From contig NZ_JACFQG010000004.1 in assembly GCF_016101585.1 (NCBI RefSeq), forward strand, positions 236,732 to 300,731: a DNA stretch of 64,000 bases. Direction: 5' to 3'. The first letter of the stretch is position 1. Each line of letters opens with the position of its first letter. Shown one piece after another: positions 40,389-48,833 of the stretch. A program made the position numbers and the translations under genes. The DNA is from Bifidobacterium polysaccharolyticum (lineage in GTDB: Bacteria; Actinomycetota; Actinomycetes; Actinomycetales; Bifidobacteriaceae). The notes beneath the pieces are model-generated. The model made no database searches. It saw nothing but the letters and a program-made list of their open reading frames with translations, and was not told the origin of the DNA.

Positions 40389-42020
40389 TCAGGACTGCAG
40401 AGAAGCATAGCGATCCAGAGTCAGCAGAATGGCCGACTGACGACGATCGAAGATCCGAGACCCTAAAGCGACACCTACGGCAAGCACAACCAGGCCGTTC
40501 GCCAGTGCGACCGGCACAGGCAGCCAGAGCGGAAGAACCCCGCCCGTGGTCATGGCCAGCAATGTCACCAAGAATGTGGGCAGCATGATCACCAGGCTAG
40601 CCAGGAACTGCAGTATTGGCAGGAAGCCTTGGGCAACAGCACGTCCCTGCGGTGAGGTGAAGGGCTGGTCCATAGAAGGTACCGGATAGATCAGCAAGGC
40701 CGAGAAAATCTGGGCAACTCCCAGCCCAGACAGGAGCAATCCTACGGTCACAGCCAGCATATCCAAGGAGATGATCAGATCGCGCCCGCCCTTCATTGCC
40801 CCGGACAGTGCCAAGGTCACCAACCCAAGCAGGAGTATGCAGGGCAGAGCCACACTCAGATGGCTGCGGACACGGGACTGCCGGTCCTCACGGCCCTTCA
40901 CTCCCGACGCTATCTCCATATGCAGGGCGAGCCCATCGTAGGCCAAGGCGTTGCCCTCGGGAATCTCCAGCATCAGGGCACCCAAGATCGGTCCCAGCCA
41001 TAGCAACATGGGCATCTGGCGGAAGATCACCGCGTATAGAATCACCACGACAAGCAGAAGCGGGTAGCTGGCAAGCTTGCGGGGATCCTGACGAAGATAA
41101 ATCAGCAATCGCGCGGCCATGGCATCCACAGTGTCCCGGGACCGGCCCAGCATCCCCAGCCCCTTGGGTGCACCCGACCGTTCAGCCCTCGCCCCGGCGT
41201 ACAAACGGTCATGACGCAGACACAGCATGCCGATCATGAAACAGAGAGCCAGGGTGGCCAGCTCCATACACAGCCGTCCGAGCAGAGCCCACCATGATCC
41301 CGAAAGGAAATCCTCCGGCAGGCGGACAGCGGCACCCAGTGGCGTCCAGGCCAGTATGTCGGCCGCGGACTTGAGGGAGTCAGTGTCGACTGCCATGCCA
41401 TCCATAATCCCGCTGTCCAGCAGAGAGGGCAGCAGGCACAAAAGCATGATCACCACGGTGACCAGCAGATAGAGCCCGGATCGGGAGCGCTGAGAAACCA
41501 TCAAGGTACCGACCAGGTCCAAAACAGTCCGGGACAGGGCCAGCATCACCATGACAGCCAGGAGGGCTGCGACCAAAGCCACGATTGCGGCTCCGACACC
41601 CATGCGGGCATAGACGGCCGTCAGGGCCAGGAAGCAGACGAGGCCAGTCAGTCCCGTAGGCCCAGTCAGCCCGGCCAGGTAGAGCCCCACTTGCAGCTGG
41701 CTGTCAGGAATCCCGTAAAGGACGAATCGCGAGGGGCCCAGGATCGACCCCTGGCCCAGGAAGGCCAGTTGAATCAGGACCACTCCCAGAGTCAGCCCGA
41801 CCAGGAACAGGACCAATAAGGTTCCCATACGCTGCCGGTTGCCCGAACCGGCACTGGGCAGCCAGCCTCCCAGTGTCAGTGAAGCCTGCCAAGAAGCCAG
41901 GCAGATGCCTATGACCATGAGCAGACTGATGATGGCTCCGACCATCTGCCAGGAGGAGTGCTTGATCGTGCTCCAGGTAATGGACCAACGCATGGCGATG
42001 ATGGTGGATGCCGTGCTCAT
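40389..42020 (-). CDS. ABC transporter permease, large
   Basis: An integral membrane protein of 543 residues with about 12 hydrophobic segments. I know no named family for it beyond ABC-2-like permeases. It starts at ATG 42020 (GGGAGG upstream), overlapping the ATPase stop, so the two genes make one transporter. The direction of transport and substrate are unknown. It is unrelated in sequence to the 10602 membrane protein. Confidence 0.75.
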   Translation of the reverse strand: MSTASTIIAMRWSITWSTIKHSSWQMVGAIISLLMVIGICLASWQASLTLGGWLPSAGSGNRQRMGTLLVLFLVGLTLGVVLIQLAFLGQGSILGPSRFVLYGIPDSQLQVGLYLAGLTGPTGLTGLVCFLALTAVYARMGVGAAIVALVAALLAVMVMLALSRTVLDLVGTLMVSQRSRSGLYLLVTVVIMLLCLLPSLLDSGIMDGMAVDTDSLKSAADILAWTPLGAAVRLPEDFLSGSWWALLGRLCMELATLALCFMIGMLCLRHDRLYAGARAERSGAPKGLGMLGRSRDTVDAMAARLLIYLRQDPRKLASYPLLLVVVILYAVIFRQMPMLLWLGPILGALMLEIPEGNALAYDGLALHMEIASGVKGREDRQSRVRSHLSVALPCILLLGLVTLALSGAMKGGRDLIISLDMLAVTVGLLLSGLGVAQIFSALLIYPVPSMDQPFTSPQGRAVAQGFLPILQFLASLVIMLPTFLVTLLAMTTGGVLPLWLPVPVALANGLVVLAVGVALGSRIFDRRQSAILLTLDRYASLQS

Positions 42021-42862
42021 TCCGCCTCCCGGTCTTCCTCGGATCCGGAGCCGTTCAGCCAAGCGATTCGCTTAGCCTGGTGACGGCCGCCGACTAGCTC
42101 CAGGAAGCGATCCTCCAGATCCTCGCCTGCAGCGACCTGGGCCACCGTGCCATCAGCCCGAACCAGACCATGGTCGATGATGGCCACATGGGTGCACATC
42201 CGCTCCACCAGAGCCATGACATGCGAGGAAATGACCACTGTTCCTCCGGTATCGACATACTCGGCCAGGATGTCCTTGAGATTGGCGCTTGAGACTGGGT
42301 CAACCGATTCGAACGGCTCATCCAGCACCAGGAGTCTAGGAGAATGAATCATGGCTGTGGCCAGGCAGATTTTCTTGGTCATGCCCGATGAATAATCGCA
42401 GACCCGCTTGCCGCCGGCATCAGTCAGATCGAAGGCCTCCAGCAGGTCCCTGGCCCGGCCCAACGCCTCACTACGCGGCATCCGTCTAAGCATGCCCGAA
42501 TAGACCAGCAATTGCAGACCTGTCAGCCTGTCGAAGATCTGATCACCCTGGGGCATGACGCCGATGATCCGCTTGGCCGTATCCACGTCCGACCACACGT
42601 CCCTGCCCAGAATCATGACATTGCCGGAGTCGGGCACCAGAAGTCCTGTCATCATATTCAGCGTGGTGGTCTTTCCTGCGCCATTGGGGCCGACTATCCC
42701 ATAGAAGGACCCCCTGGGGATGTCCAGAGAGAGGGCGTTGACAGCAGGCCGGCCCTGATAACACTTGACCAGGGCGCGGATAGAGACCGCTGCCTGTGTA
42801 TCTGGCGGAGGGACCATTGCCGTCTGAGCGGTCATACTGGTTGTTTGCGCTTCATCGGACAT
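42017..42862 (-). CDS. ABC transporter ATP-binding protein
   Basis: A 281-residue ATPase of the CcmA/multidrug-export type. Walker A GPNGAGKTT (58-66), signature YSSGMTKK (the Gly after SS kept, unlike LSGGQ), Walker B LLVLDEPFESVD, H-loop SSH. The first 25 residues and the end are hydrophilic extensions. The partner permease is the overlapping downstream gene. Confidence 0.86.
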   Translation of the reverse strand: MSDEAQTTSMTAQTAMVPPPDTQAAVSIRALVKCYQGRPAVNALSLDIPRGSFYGIVGPNGAGKTTTLNMMTGLLVPDSGNVMILGRDVWSDVDTAKRIIGVMPQGDQIFDRLTGLQLLVYSGMLRRMPRSEALGRARDLLEAFDLTDAGGKRVCDYSSGMTKKICLATAMIHSPRLLVLDEPFESVDPVSSANLKDILAEYVDTGGTVVISSHVMALVERMCTHVAIIDHGLVRADGTVAQVAAGEDLEDRFLELVGGRHQAKRIAWLNGSGSEEDREAE

Positions 42863-42917
42863 GGCCTTAAGTCTACCCCGTATGCCCGTCTCGCTGCCGA
42901 TTGAAGGACTACTGGCC

Positions 42918-44153
42918 TTAATGCCCTGAGTGCTCGATGGGTTTCCATCCCGGATTGGCGAAAATGGCCTGGAAGGAGATTGGCACGTAGCTGAGCATGA
43001 AGATGGGGAAACTCAGGCAGTAGGCGAAAAGCTCCTTGTTGGATGCGCCGATCTTGTCGCGCTCGGCCAGCACGGTAAGGGCAGCCAGGCCCATCATGGC
43101 CAGGAGGCCCAGAATCCCGGCTGCAATGCCATCCACCAGGGTGGTCATCTGGCTGGCCCAAGTCACGAAACCCAGAGCCGGGAAGAGCAGACCGAAGAAG
43201 CAGCGGACCAGCCCCAAAACTGTCAAGGGGCAGATCAGGATGGTCAGGTCAACGGCCGAGAAATCACGTTCGCGGAAGGCCCGGGAAATCAGAGCAGGCC
43301 CGTAGTAGCGGAAGACCTGAAGAAAGCCCTTGCTCCAGCGCAGCCGTTGCCGCCAGCTCTGCTTGAAGGTGACCGGCTGCTCGTCATAGAGGATGGCGGT
43401 GCCGCAATAGCCGATGCGCTCGCCGTGCAGAACCGAGTCCATGGTGAACTCCAGGTCCTCGGTCAGCAGGTGGAACTTCCAGCCGTTGTTGCGCTCCATA
43501 ACCTCTCTGGAGAACATGAACCCGGTGCCGCCCACGTGGCAGCTGGAGCCGATGACCATCCTTGAGGTGTTGAGGAACCGGGATTCACGGATGAACCATA
43601 GGGCCGAACCCGAGGAAACCCAGTTATCCGCAAAGTTGACCGAGTTCCGGTAGCTGGTCAGTATGCGGAAGCCGGATTGGAAAGCCTTGTTCATTTCCTC
43701 GATGTAGTGGCGGTCCAGAATGTTGTCCGCATCAAAGACGAAGTAGGCATCATAGTAGGAGTCAAGACCCCGATCGAGTATCTGCTCCAGCAGAAAGGTC
43801 AGAGCGTAGCCCTTGCCCACCCGGTCCGGGTCCTGCCGCTCGACTACATGGCAGCCGAGGGATCTGGCCAGTCCGGCGGTGTTGTCGGTGCAGTTGTCGG
43901 CCACCAGCCATATGTCGACCATGGAGATTGGGTAGGTCTGCTCCTTGATGGAGTTGATCAGATGACCGACGACATGCTCCTCGTTGCGAGCGGAAATAAG
44001 GACGGCGAACCGCTTGTCAAAAGGAGCATCGGGAAAGACCACCGGCTTGGAGACAAAGGAGATGACGATGCAGATGGCCTGATAGACGATGCCCACCCCG
44101 CCCAGCAGCATCATCAGTACGTCCAATACCTTGAGCAGGGCCATCAGCGCCAC
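42918..44153 (-). CDS. Membrane-bound processive glycosyltransferase, family 2
   Basis: A 411-residue glycosyltransferase like cellulose/hyaluronan synthases. An N-terminal membrane helix is followed by the GT-A domain: VLISARNEE, DNCTDNT, FDADN (DxD), HLLTEDLEF and the QRLRW motif (about residue 275). Two or three membrane segments end the protein. It should make or export an envelope polysaccharide. Its first 10 bases overlap the end of the AI-2E-type transporter gene. Confidence 0.86.
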   Translation of the reverse strand: MALMALLKVLDVLMMLLGGVGIVYQAICIVISFVSKPVVFPDAPFDKRFAVLISARNEEHVVGHLINSIKEQTYPISMVDIWLVADNCTDNTAGLARSLGCHVVERQDPDRVGKGYALTFLLEQILDRGLDSYYDAYFVFDADNILDRHYIEEMNKAFQSGFRILTSYRNSVNFADNWVSSGSALWFIRESRFLNTSRMVIGSSCHVGGTGFMFSREVMERNNGWKFHLLTEDLEFTMDSVLHGERIGYCGTAILYDEQPVTFKQSWRQRLRWSKGFLQVFRYYGPALISRAFRERDFSAVDLTILICPLTVLGLVRCFFGLLFPALGFVTWASQMTTLVDGIAAGILGLLAMMGLAALTVLAERDKIGASNKELFAYCLSFPIFMLSYVPISFQAIFANPGWKPIEHSGH

Positions 44154-45592
44154 TCCTTGCGGGGGTTGTCCTCCCCCTCGGAGGCCTCGTCCCCGGTCTC
44201 GGTGCCCTTAAGCGGCCTGTGCTTTACCGGGGCCGAGGCGGACTTGGGTATAGGCACCGTAGCCGACTCATCCAGATCTTTGGCCGTCGGCGAGGATGTC
44301 GGGTAAAGCTGGCTGGCAATGGTCATGACAGGGTCGTCCACTCGAACCCTGGCGCTGGTCCCCTTGGCGGACCGGCTGCCCACGTGGCTGGCCACCGGCT
44401 GGACCACGTGCTCGTTGAATGCTTCGACACCTTCGACCACCTTGGACTTGCCGACCGGCTTGGGATCCTGCATAAGCGGAGAATCAATCAGCTCGTAATG
44501 CTTGACCGAAGCCGAGAAGATGGCCTGGAAGCTGGCCGCCAGAGGCAGGGCCAGGAAGGCGCCCAGGGCACCGAAGACCGCGCCCAGTGCCAGTACGGAC
44601 AGGAAGGCGATGGCAGGGTTGAGGTCCATGGTCCGCTGGGAGATCTTGGGGGCCAGAATCATGTTTTCGATCTGCTGGTAGATGATGATGTAAACCAGCA
44701 CAATCACAGCCACCAGTAGTCCACGGCTCCCCCAGGCCACCACTATGGGGACGGCCCCGCCTATGTAGGTGCCGATGGTAGGCACGAACTGGGATACCAG
44801 CCCGCAGAAGAGGGCCAGCGGCAACCAGTAGGGCACCTTGAGAATGACCAGGAAGACCGACATGCAGGCTGCGGAGATGAGCGCCAGAATGGTCCTGCTG
44901 AACAGGAAGCTGGAGATCTGGTCCTGGGCGATGGTCCAGACGAAGAGGAAACGACGCTGGCTCCTGGGGGCCAGCCACTGACAGAGGCTGCGGCGCAGCT
45001 TGGGGCCGGCTGCGGAGATGTAGTAGATGACCAGCAGGACGGTCATGATATTGATGAAGGACCCTGCCAGCCCCACGGTGGTGGTCAAGGCCTGCCCCGC
45101 GAAGTCCGTCACCCAGGATGTCTGGATATTCTTGACGATCTCCCCGCCCAGATCCTGCATGGCCGGCAGGTGCCAAGGGGTGCGGCTGGCGATGAATTCC
45201 GCCACCTGCTCATAGAGGGCCGGCAGCCCGTTGGCCATGCCGATGACCTGCTGGACCAGCAGATTGCCGAACATACCCAAGAGGACGATCACAATAATAA
45301 TCAGACCTATCAGGGTGACCGCCGAGGCTGCTCCTCGCCGCCAGCCATGCTTGACCAGCCTGAGTACCAGGGGCTCCATGGCCAGGGAGACGAAGATGGC
45401 GATCACCACGTCCAAGACCAGGAATTCGATCTTCCACCAGGAGGAGTAGGCGAACCAGGCCAGGAAGACGGCTATGACCACGTAGAGTAGGGCGCGGCCG
45501 AACCATTCCGGAGGTCGGCGTGGATCCCCCTTGGGCGGGAAGACCGTCGCGAAATCGAAGCGCTGCTTTTGCTCGTTGGCCATATGTTCCAT
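44144..45592 (-). CDS. AI-2E family (PerM/UPF0118) transporter
   Basis: A membrane protein of 482 residues with eight hydrophobic segments in the AI-2E order, the last ones containing PTIGTYIGGAVPIVVAW and LNPAIAFLSVLALGAVFGALGAFLALPLAA. Family members have been linked to autoinducer-2 export or Na+/H+ antiport. A hydrophilic C-terminal tail of about 110 residues, rich in Ser, Lys and Asp, is an extension. Two ATGs (45592, 45583) are possible. Confidence 0.85.
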   Translation of the reverse strand: MEHMANEQKQRFDFATVFPPKGDPRRPPEWFGRALLYVVIAVFLAWFAYSSWWKIEFLVLDVVIAIFVSLAMEPLVLRLVKHGWRRGAASAVTLIGLIIIVIVLLGMFGNLLVQQVIGMANGLPALYEQVAEFIASRTPWHLPAMQDLGGEIVKNIQTSWVTDFAGQALTTTVGLAGSFINIMTVLLVIYYISAAGPKLRRSLCQWLAPRSQRRFLFVWTIAQDQISSFLFSRTILALISAACMSVFLVILKVPYWLPLALFCGLVSQFVPTIGTYIGGAVPIVVAWGSRGLLVAVIVLVYIIIYQQIENMILAPKISQRTMDLNPAIAFLSVLALGAVFGALGAFLALPLAASFQAIFSASVKHYELIDSPLMQDPKPVGKSKVVEGVEAFNEHVVQPVASHVGSRSAKGTSARVRVDDPVMTIASQLYPTSSPTAKDLDESATVPIPKSASAPVKHRPLKGTETGDEASEGEDNPRKEWR

Positions 45593-45673
45593 TATCCCAA
45601 GATGGCTGACATGGCGGGCTATTGAGCGCAGGTTGAGCCGACGGTGTATCCGGGCACACGTATCCTGAGGGGT

Positions 45674-46570
45674 ATGTTGACCGTTTCCATAGTCATACCC
45701 GCCTGGAATGAGGAAGAACGCATTGAAGACTGCCTACTGAACGCCACCAGGCAGAGCCAGGCACCCAAGGAGGTGCTGGTAGTCGACAACCACTCTACGG
45801 ACGCAACGGCCTCCATCGTCCAGCAATTCATCGACCAGCACCCTGACCAGCATGTCAAGCTTCTCCATCAGGACAGCGAGCAAGGGTTGATTCCCACCCG
45901 CAATTACGGACTTGACCGGGCAACCGGCGACGTACTGGGCCGAATCGATGCGGACTGCATGCTGCGACCGAACTGGGTCGAGGTGGTCTCCGGCGTCTTC
46001 ACCCGTGATCCAAAAGCCATGGGCGCCACTGGACCAGTGGCCTATTATGACATGCCGGGCAAGAAGATCGGGCTCAAGGGCGACAACACCATCCGCCGGG
46101 CCATCTACCGGGCCGACGACGGGCAATACCTGCTCTACGGATCCAACATGGCTCTGCGCGCCACGGCCTGGCGGGCCATACGCAACCAGGTCTGCAGGGA
46201 CAAAGAGGACATCATGCATGAGGATGTCGATATCTCCCTGCACCTGATCGACCAGGGGTTCAAGACGGTCTACTGCAAGGACATGAACGTGGGCATCAGC
46301 GCCCGCCGCATGGACACCTCCTTCACATCCTTCCGCCACTACATGCAACGCTTCAAGAACACCTTCGACGCCCACCCGCAGCACACCAGGGAGCAGAAGC
46401 CCGAGCACACCCTCTACGCTATCTACCCAATTCTGCGAGCCTTCTACCCCGTCTACCAGAAGTACCTGGAATCCGCCGACATCAATCCTGCGGAACGTGT
46501 CTGGATCCGCGAACAGATGGAACTCTTTCACCGTCGCGACCAGGAGCTGGGTTCGGACGACGACCGGTGA
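45674..46570 (+). CDS. Glycosyltransferase, family 2
   Basis: A soluble GT-A enzyme of 298 residues: SIVIPAWNEEERIEDCL, VVDNHSTDAT, TRNYGLDRATGDVLGRIDADC (DxD), and HEDVDISLHLI (base region). No membrane segment is visible. I start at the ATG at 45674 because the family opens with LTVSIVIP; a GTG at 45644 would add 10 residues. It is divergent from the AI-2E-type gene. The acceptor is unknown. Confidence 0.85.
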   Translation: MLTVSIVIPAWNEEERIEDCLLNATRQSQAPKEVLVVDNHSTDATASIVQQFIDQHPDQHVKLLHQDSEQGLIPTRNYGLDRATGDVLGRIDADCMLRPNWVEVVSGVFTRDPKAMGATGPVAYYDMPGKKIGLKGDNTIRRAIYRADDGQYLLYGSNMALRATAWRAIRNQVCRDKEDIMHEDVDISLHLIDQGFKTVYCKDMNVGISARRMDTSFTSFRHYMQRFKNTFDAHPQHTREQKPEHTLYAIYPILRAFYPVYQKYLESADINPAERVWIREQMELFHRRDQELGSDDDR

Positions 46571-46633
46571 GACCAGCCCTTATATCCTTTGAGCAGACTA
46601 AGATTTGCAATGATTGAATCCTCTTTGGGCCGA

Positions 46634-46650
46634 TACTACCCCCTGTAGTA
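46634..46650. promoter_or_regulatory. TACTAC-N5-GTAGTA repeat upstream of the FemAB gene
   Basis: A short inverted repeat, 34 nt before the FemAB start codon and within the likely promoter. It may be an operator or an mRNA leader hairpin. Confidence 0.35.
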
Positions 46651-46683
46651 GAAATAAAGAGGAATTACTGAGGAGTTTAGATA

Positions 46684-47682
46684 ATGCCGATTCTGACCGC
46701 TGATGATTCACGGATAGACGCATATGAGGATTATGTAAGAAAGGCACCTTTCACCTCCATAACACAGTCCGTTGAATGGGGCAGGATCAAGAACAACTGG
46801 GGCAGTTTTTACGTTTATCTGGGCCCCCTTGAGAACCCGAAAGCAGCCATGTCGGTTCTGACCATCGACGGCCTCGCATACGCCACCAAGGGTCCGGTAG
46901 GCGACCGCTTCGACGTAGATACCCTCAATGCCCTGGTCGAGGAGGCCATGCCGGAGCTGGAGGCCCGGAGCTGCTTCCTCCTCCGTCTGGATCCCGAAGT
47001 TCCCTTCGACGACGATCTCAACGCCAGGCTCAAGGCTGACGGTTACGTGATGCGCAACAGAAACCTCCCCAAGGAGGAGGCCCATGCCACCACCCAGCCC
47101 CGCTTCAATGTGGTCCTCGACATCGACGGCGTAGATCCGGATGACCTGATCATGACCTTCCATTCCAAGACCCGCTACAACATCCGTTTGGCTGGACGCA
47201 AGGGGGTGAAGGTGGAGCGCGACGAGACCCAGGAGGCCATGGACGAGTTCTACCACACCTATGAGGTGATGAGCCAACGCCATGGCATCGCCTACCGCCC
47301 CAAGGCCTACTTCGACAGAATGGTCCAGAACTGCGCCGGCAAGGGAATTCTGGGCATTTACCTGGCCCGCGTTGATTCCCAGGCGATCGCCGGTGCCCTC
47401 AACTTCGAGTTCGGCGACAAGTCGTGGTACATGTATGGAGGCAGCCTTAACATCATGCGCAACTACATGGCACCCTACCTGGTTCAGTGGGCGCAGATCG
47501 AACACGCGATCGCCAGCGGCAAGAAGCGCTATGACTTCGGCGGCATATTCGGCTTTGACGACAGTGACGGCCTCTACAAGTTCAAGAGAGGGTTCACCCA
47601 TAACAACGAGTGGGTCGAGTATATAGGCGAAATCGACAAGGTTCTCGATCAGGAACGGTACCAGGCCTTTATCAAGAAGTAG
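46684..47682 (+). CDS. FemAB-family aminoacyltransferase (peptidoglycan bridge)
   Basis: A tRNA-dependent transferase of 332 residues that adds an amino acid to lipid II or nascent peptidoglycan. Two GNAT-like halves: QSVEWGRIKNNWG at the start, the central FHSKTRYNIRLAGRKGV, and the C-terminal YDFGGIFGFDDSDGLYKFKRGF, the classic FemX/FmhB signature. No coiled-coil insert is evident. In bifidobacteria this enzyme builds the species-specific cross-bridge. Confidence 0.9.
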   Translation: MPILTADDSRIDAYEDYVRKAPFTSITQSVEWGRIKNNWGSFYVYLGPLENPKAAMSVLTIDGLAYATKGPVGDRFDVDTLNALVEEAMPELEARSCFLLRLDPEVPFDDDLNARLKADGYVMRNRNLPKEEAHATTQPRFNVVLDIDGVDPDDLIMTFHSKTRYNIRLAGRKGVKVERDETQEAMDEFYHTYEVMSQRHGIAYRPKAYFDRMVQNCAGKGILGIYLARVDSQAIAGALNFEFGDKSWYMYGGSLNIMRNYMAPYLVQWAQIEHAIASGKKRYDFGGIFGFDDSDGLYKFKRGFTHNNEWVEYIGEIDKVLDQERYQAFIKK

Positions 47683-47722
47683 ACCAGGCGGCCAGGCAAC
47701 ACACTGCCCGGAACCTCACTCT

Positions 47723-47749
47723 TGCCGACCTGCGACAGGTCGGCATTTG
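47723..47749 (+). terminator. Terminator of the FemAB gene
   Basis: TGCCGACCTG (47723-47732) pairs perfectly with CAGGTCGGCA (47736-47745) over a 3-nt loop, followed by TTTG. Confidence 0.85.
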
Positions 47750-47786
47750 CCATGGTCCAGGGGTATCGAGTACCATGGCTTCGTTC

Positions 47787-47858
47787 GCCCCCGTCGTCTA
47801 ACGGTTAGGACACCAGACTTTCAATCTGACAGCGAGAGTTCGACTCTCTCCGGGGGTA
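47787..47858 (+). tRNA. tRNA-Glu (anticodon TTC)
   Basis: Acceptor GCCCCCG/CGGGGGT, anticodon stem CAGAC/TCTGA-type with loop CTTTCAA, T-arm GAGAG/CTCTC. The 72-nt gene is intact and CCA is not encoded. The genomic island starts directly after it, and the first island gene ends inside its antisense strand, so it is the likely integration site. Confidence 0.93.
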
Positions 47859-48281
47859 CCGGTTTGCTCCTGTCGCCATCATTGTGATTCGGCAGGAGCC
47901 TTTTGTTTTCAACGGGTCGCACCTGCCGGCGATGTGGCGTGCCAGGAGCGTCGAGGTCAGTGCTGCCACCAACGATGCACCTTTGCCTTCGTTTGTGTTC
48001 GTGTCGTCGTTGTTGACGATGTCGTACAGCGTGTCGTCGAGCAGTTCGGCCGGAGGCATGCCGAGGGTGACGGCCGCGGCCGCGATGGCGTTGAGGTCCC
48101 ATGCGGCGTCGAGGTTCATTCTGGCCGATATGGTGGCCTTGGTCACGCCGGCCGCCTCGCACAGGGCCTGCTGTTCGAGTTCTTCCTTGGCCAGGTGCAG
48201 TCGCACGTTCCATGCGGCGACTTCCCGCAGGTGCTCTCCCAGTTCGACGGCCTGTGTCCTTGCCGTGGTGTTGCCGGTCAT
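47805..48281 (-). CDS. HTH regulator of the island, ending antisense to tRNA-Glu
   Basis: A 158-residue protein; residues about 20-90 look like a Cro/XRE-type domain (ALCEAAGVTKATISARMNLD, LNAIAAAAVTLGMPPAEL). The last 18 or so residues (PRRESNSRCQIESLVS) are encoded by the antisense of tRNA-Glu and are not real protein family sequence. AAAGGA lies about 7 nt before the ATG. It is divergent from the rep operon and may repress it through the palindromes between them. Confidence 0.75.
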   Translation of the reverse strand: MTGNTTARTQAVELGEHLREVAAWNVRLHLAKEELEQQALCEAAGVTKATISARMNLDAAWDLNAIAAAAVTLGMPPAELLDDTLYDIVNNDDTNTNEGKGASLVAALTSTLLARHIAGRCDPLKTKGSCRITMMATGANRYPRRESNSRCQIESLVS

Positions 48282-48367
48282 GTCCGTTCCTTTCGCTCGC
48301 GTGCCCTTGGGGGCTTGTGCGCACCATGCTATGGGCGGCGCGCTTGGTTGCGCAATACGACCGCCTC

Positions 48368-48447
48368 CCCGGTTCGGTCTGGTCGAACCGGGCCGGGAAA
48401 AACATGGAAAACGAAAGCGCTCCGCACCGTGTTGGCGCTTGGTGCGG
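48368..48447. promoter_or_regulatory. Two palindromes in the divergent control region
   Basis: CCGGTTCG (48368-48375) with CGAACCGG (48383-48390) around 7 nt, and CCGCACC (48422-48428) with GGTGCGG (48441-48447) around 12 nt. They lie between the regulator and the rightward operon, where operators are expected. A 20-30 codon open stretch here is unconvincing as a gene. Confidence 0.5.
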
Positions 48448-48535
48448 GGCTGATCGACAACCTTGGGCGGGATTCCGAGCGATTCAAGTGACATGAGTCC
48501 CGGGATTCGCCCTCCATTGAAAGAGAGTTATCGCA

Positions 48536-48685
48536 ATGACCAATCCTACCATCGCTTCCGCCCCGCGTGCGGCGGGAGCCATGAAAACCATCCCGTCGCT
48601 GCGTGTGCGGATCGCCCGCGCGCACCTGCTGGCGGTGTTGCTTCATCCCGCGCGCTCGTCGCGCCGTCGTCGCCGGAGCGCCTGA
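48536..48685 (+). CDS. Small basic protein, first gene of the rep operon
   Basis: A 49-residue frame with AAAGAGAG before its ATG. The C-terminal half is Arg-rich (SRRRRRSA) and the middle hydrophobic (ARAHLLAVLLHPA). I do not recognise it. Support: a good ribosome site and tight coupling to the next ATG two bases after its stop. Confidence 0.5.
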   Translation: MTNPTIASAPRAAGAMKTIPSLRVRIARAHLLAVLLHPARSSRRRRRSA

Positions 48686-48686
48686 G

Positions 48687-48833
48687 ATGGGCCGGGCTGT
48701 GGCGGCGGTGGCCGTCGTCGCAATCGTCGTGTGTCTGCTGGCGGTGTGGGCGTTGTGCCGCGCGGCCGCGTTGGGCGACCGCATCGGCGAACGGCTCCAT
48801 GATGCCAGGGGTCGCGAGGAGGATGCGCGATGA
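48687..48833 (+). CDS. Small single-span membrane protein
   Basis: 48 residues: a hydrophobic segment (VAAVAVVAIVVCLLAVWALC) and a charged tail (RIGERLHDARGREEDAR). Its stop overlaps the ATG of the replication initiator, which supports it as a real translated member of the operon. Function unknown. Confidence 0.6.
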   Translation: MGRAVAAVAVVAIVVCLLAVWALCRAAALGDRIGERLHDARGREEDAR

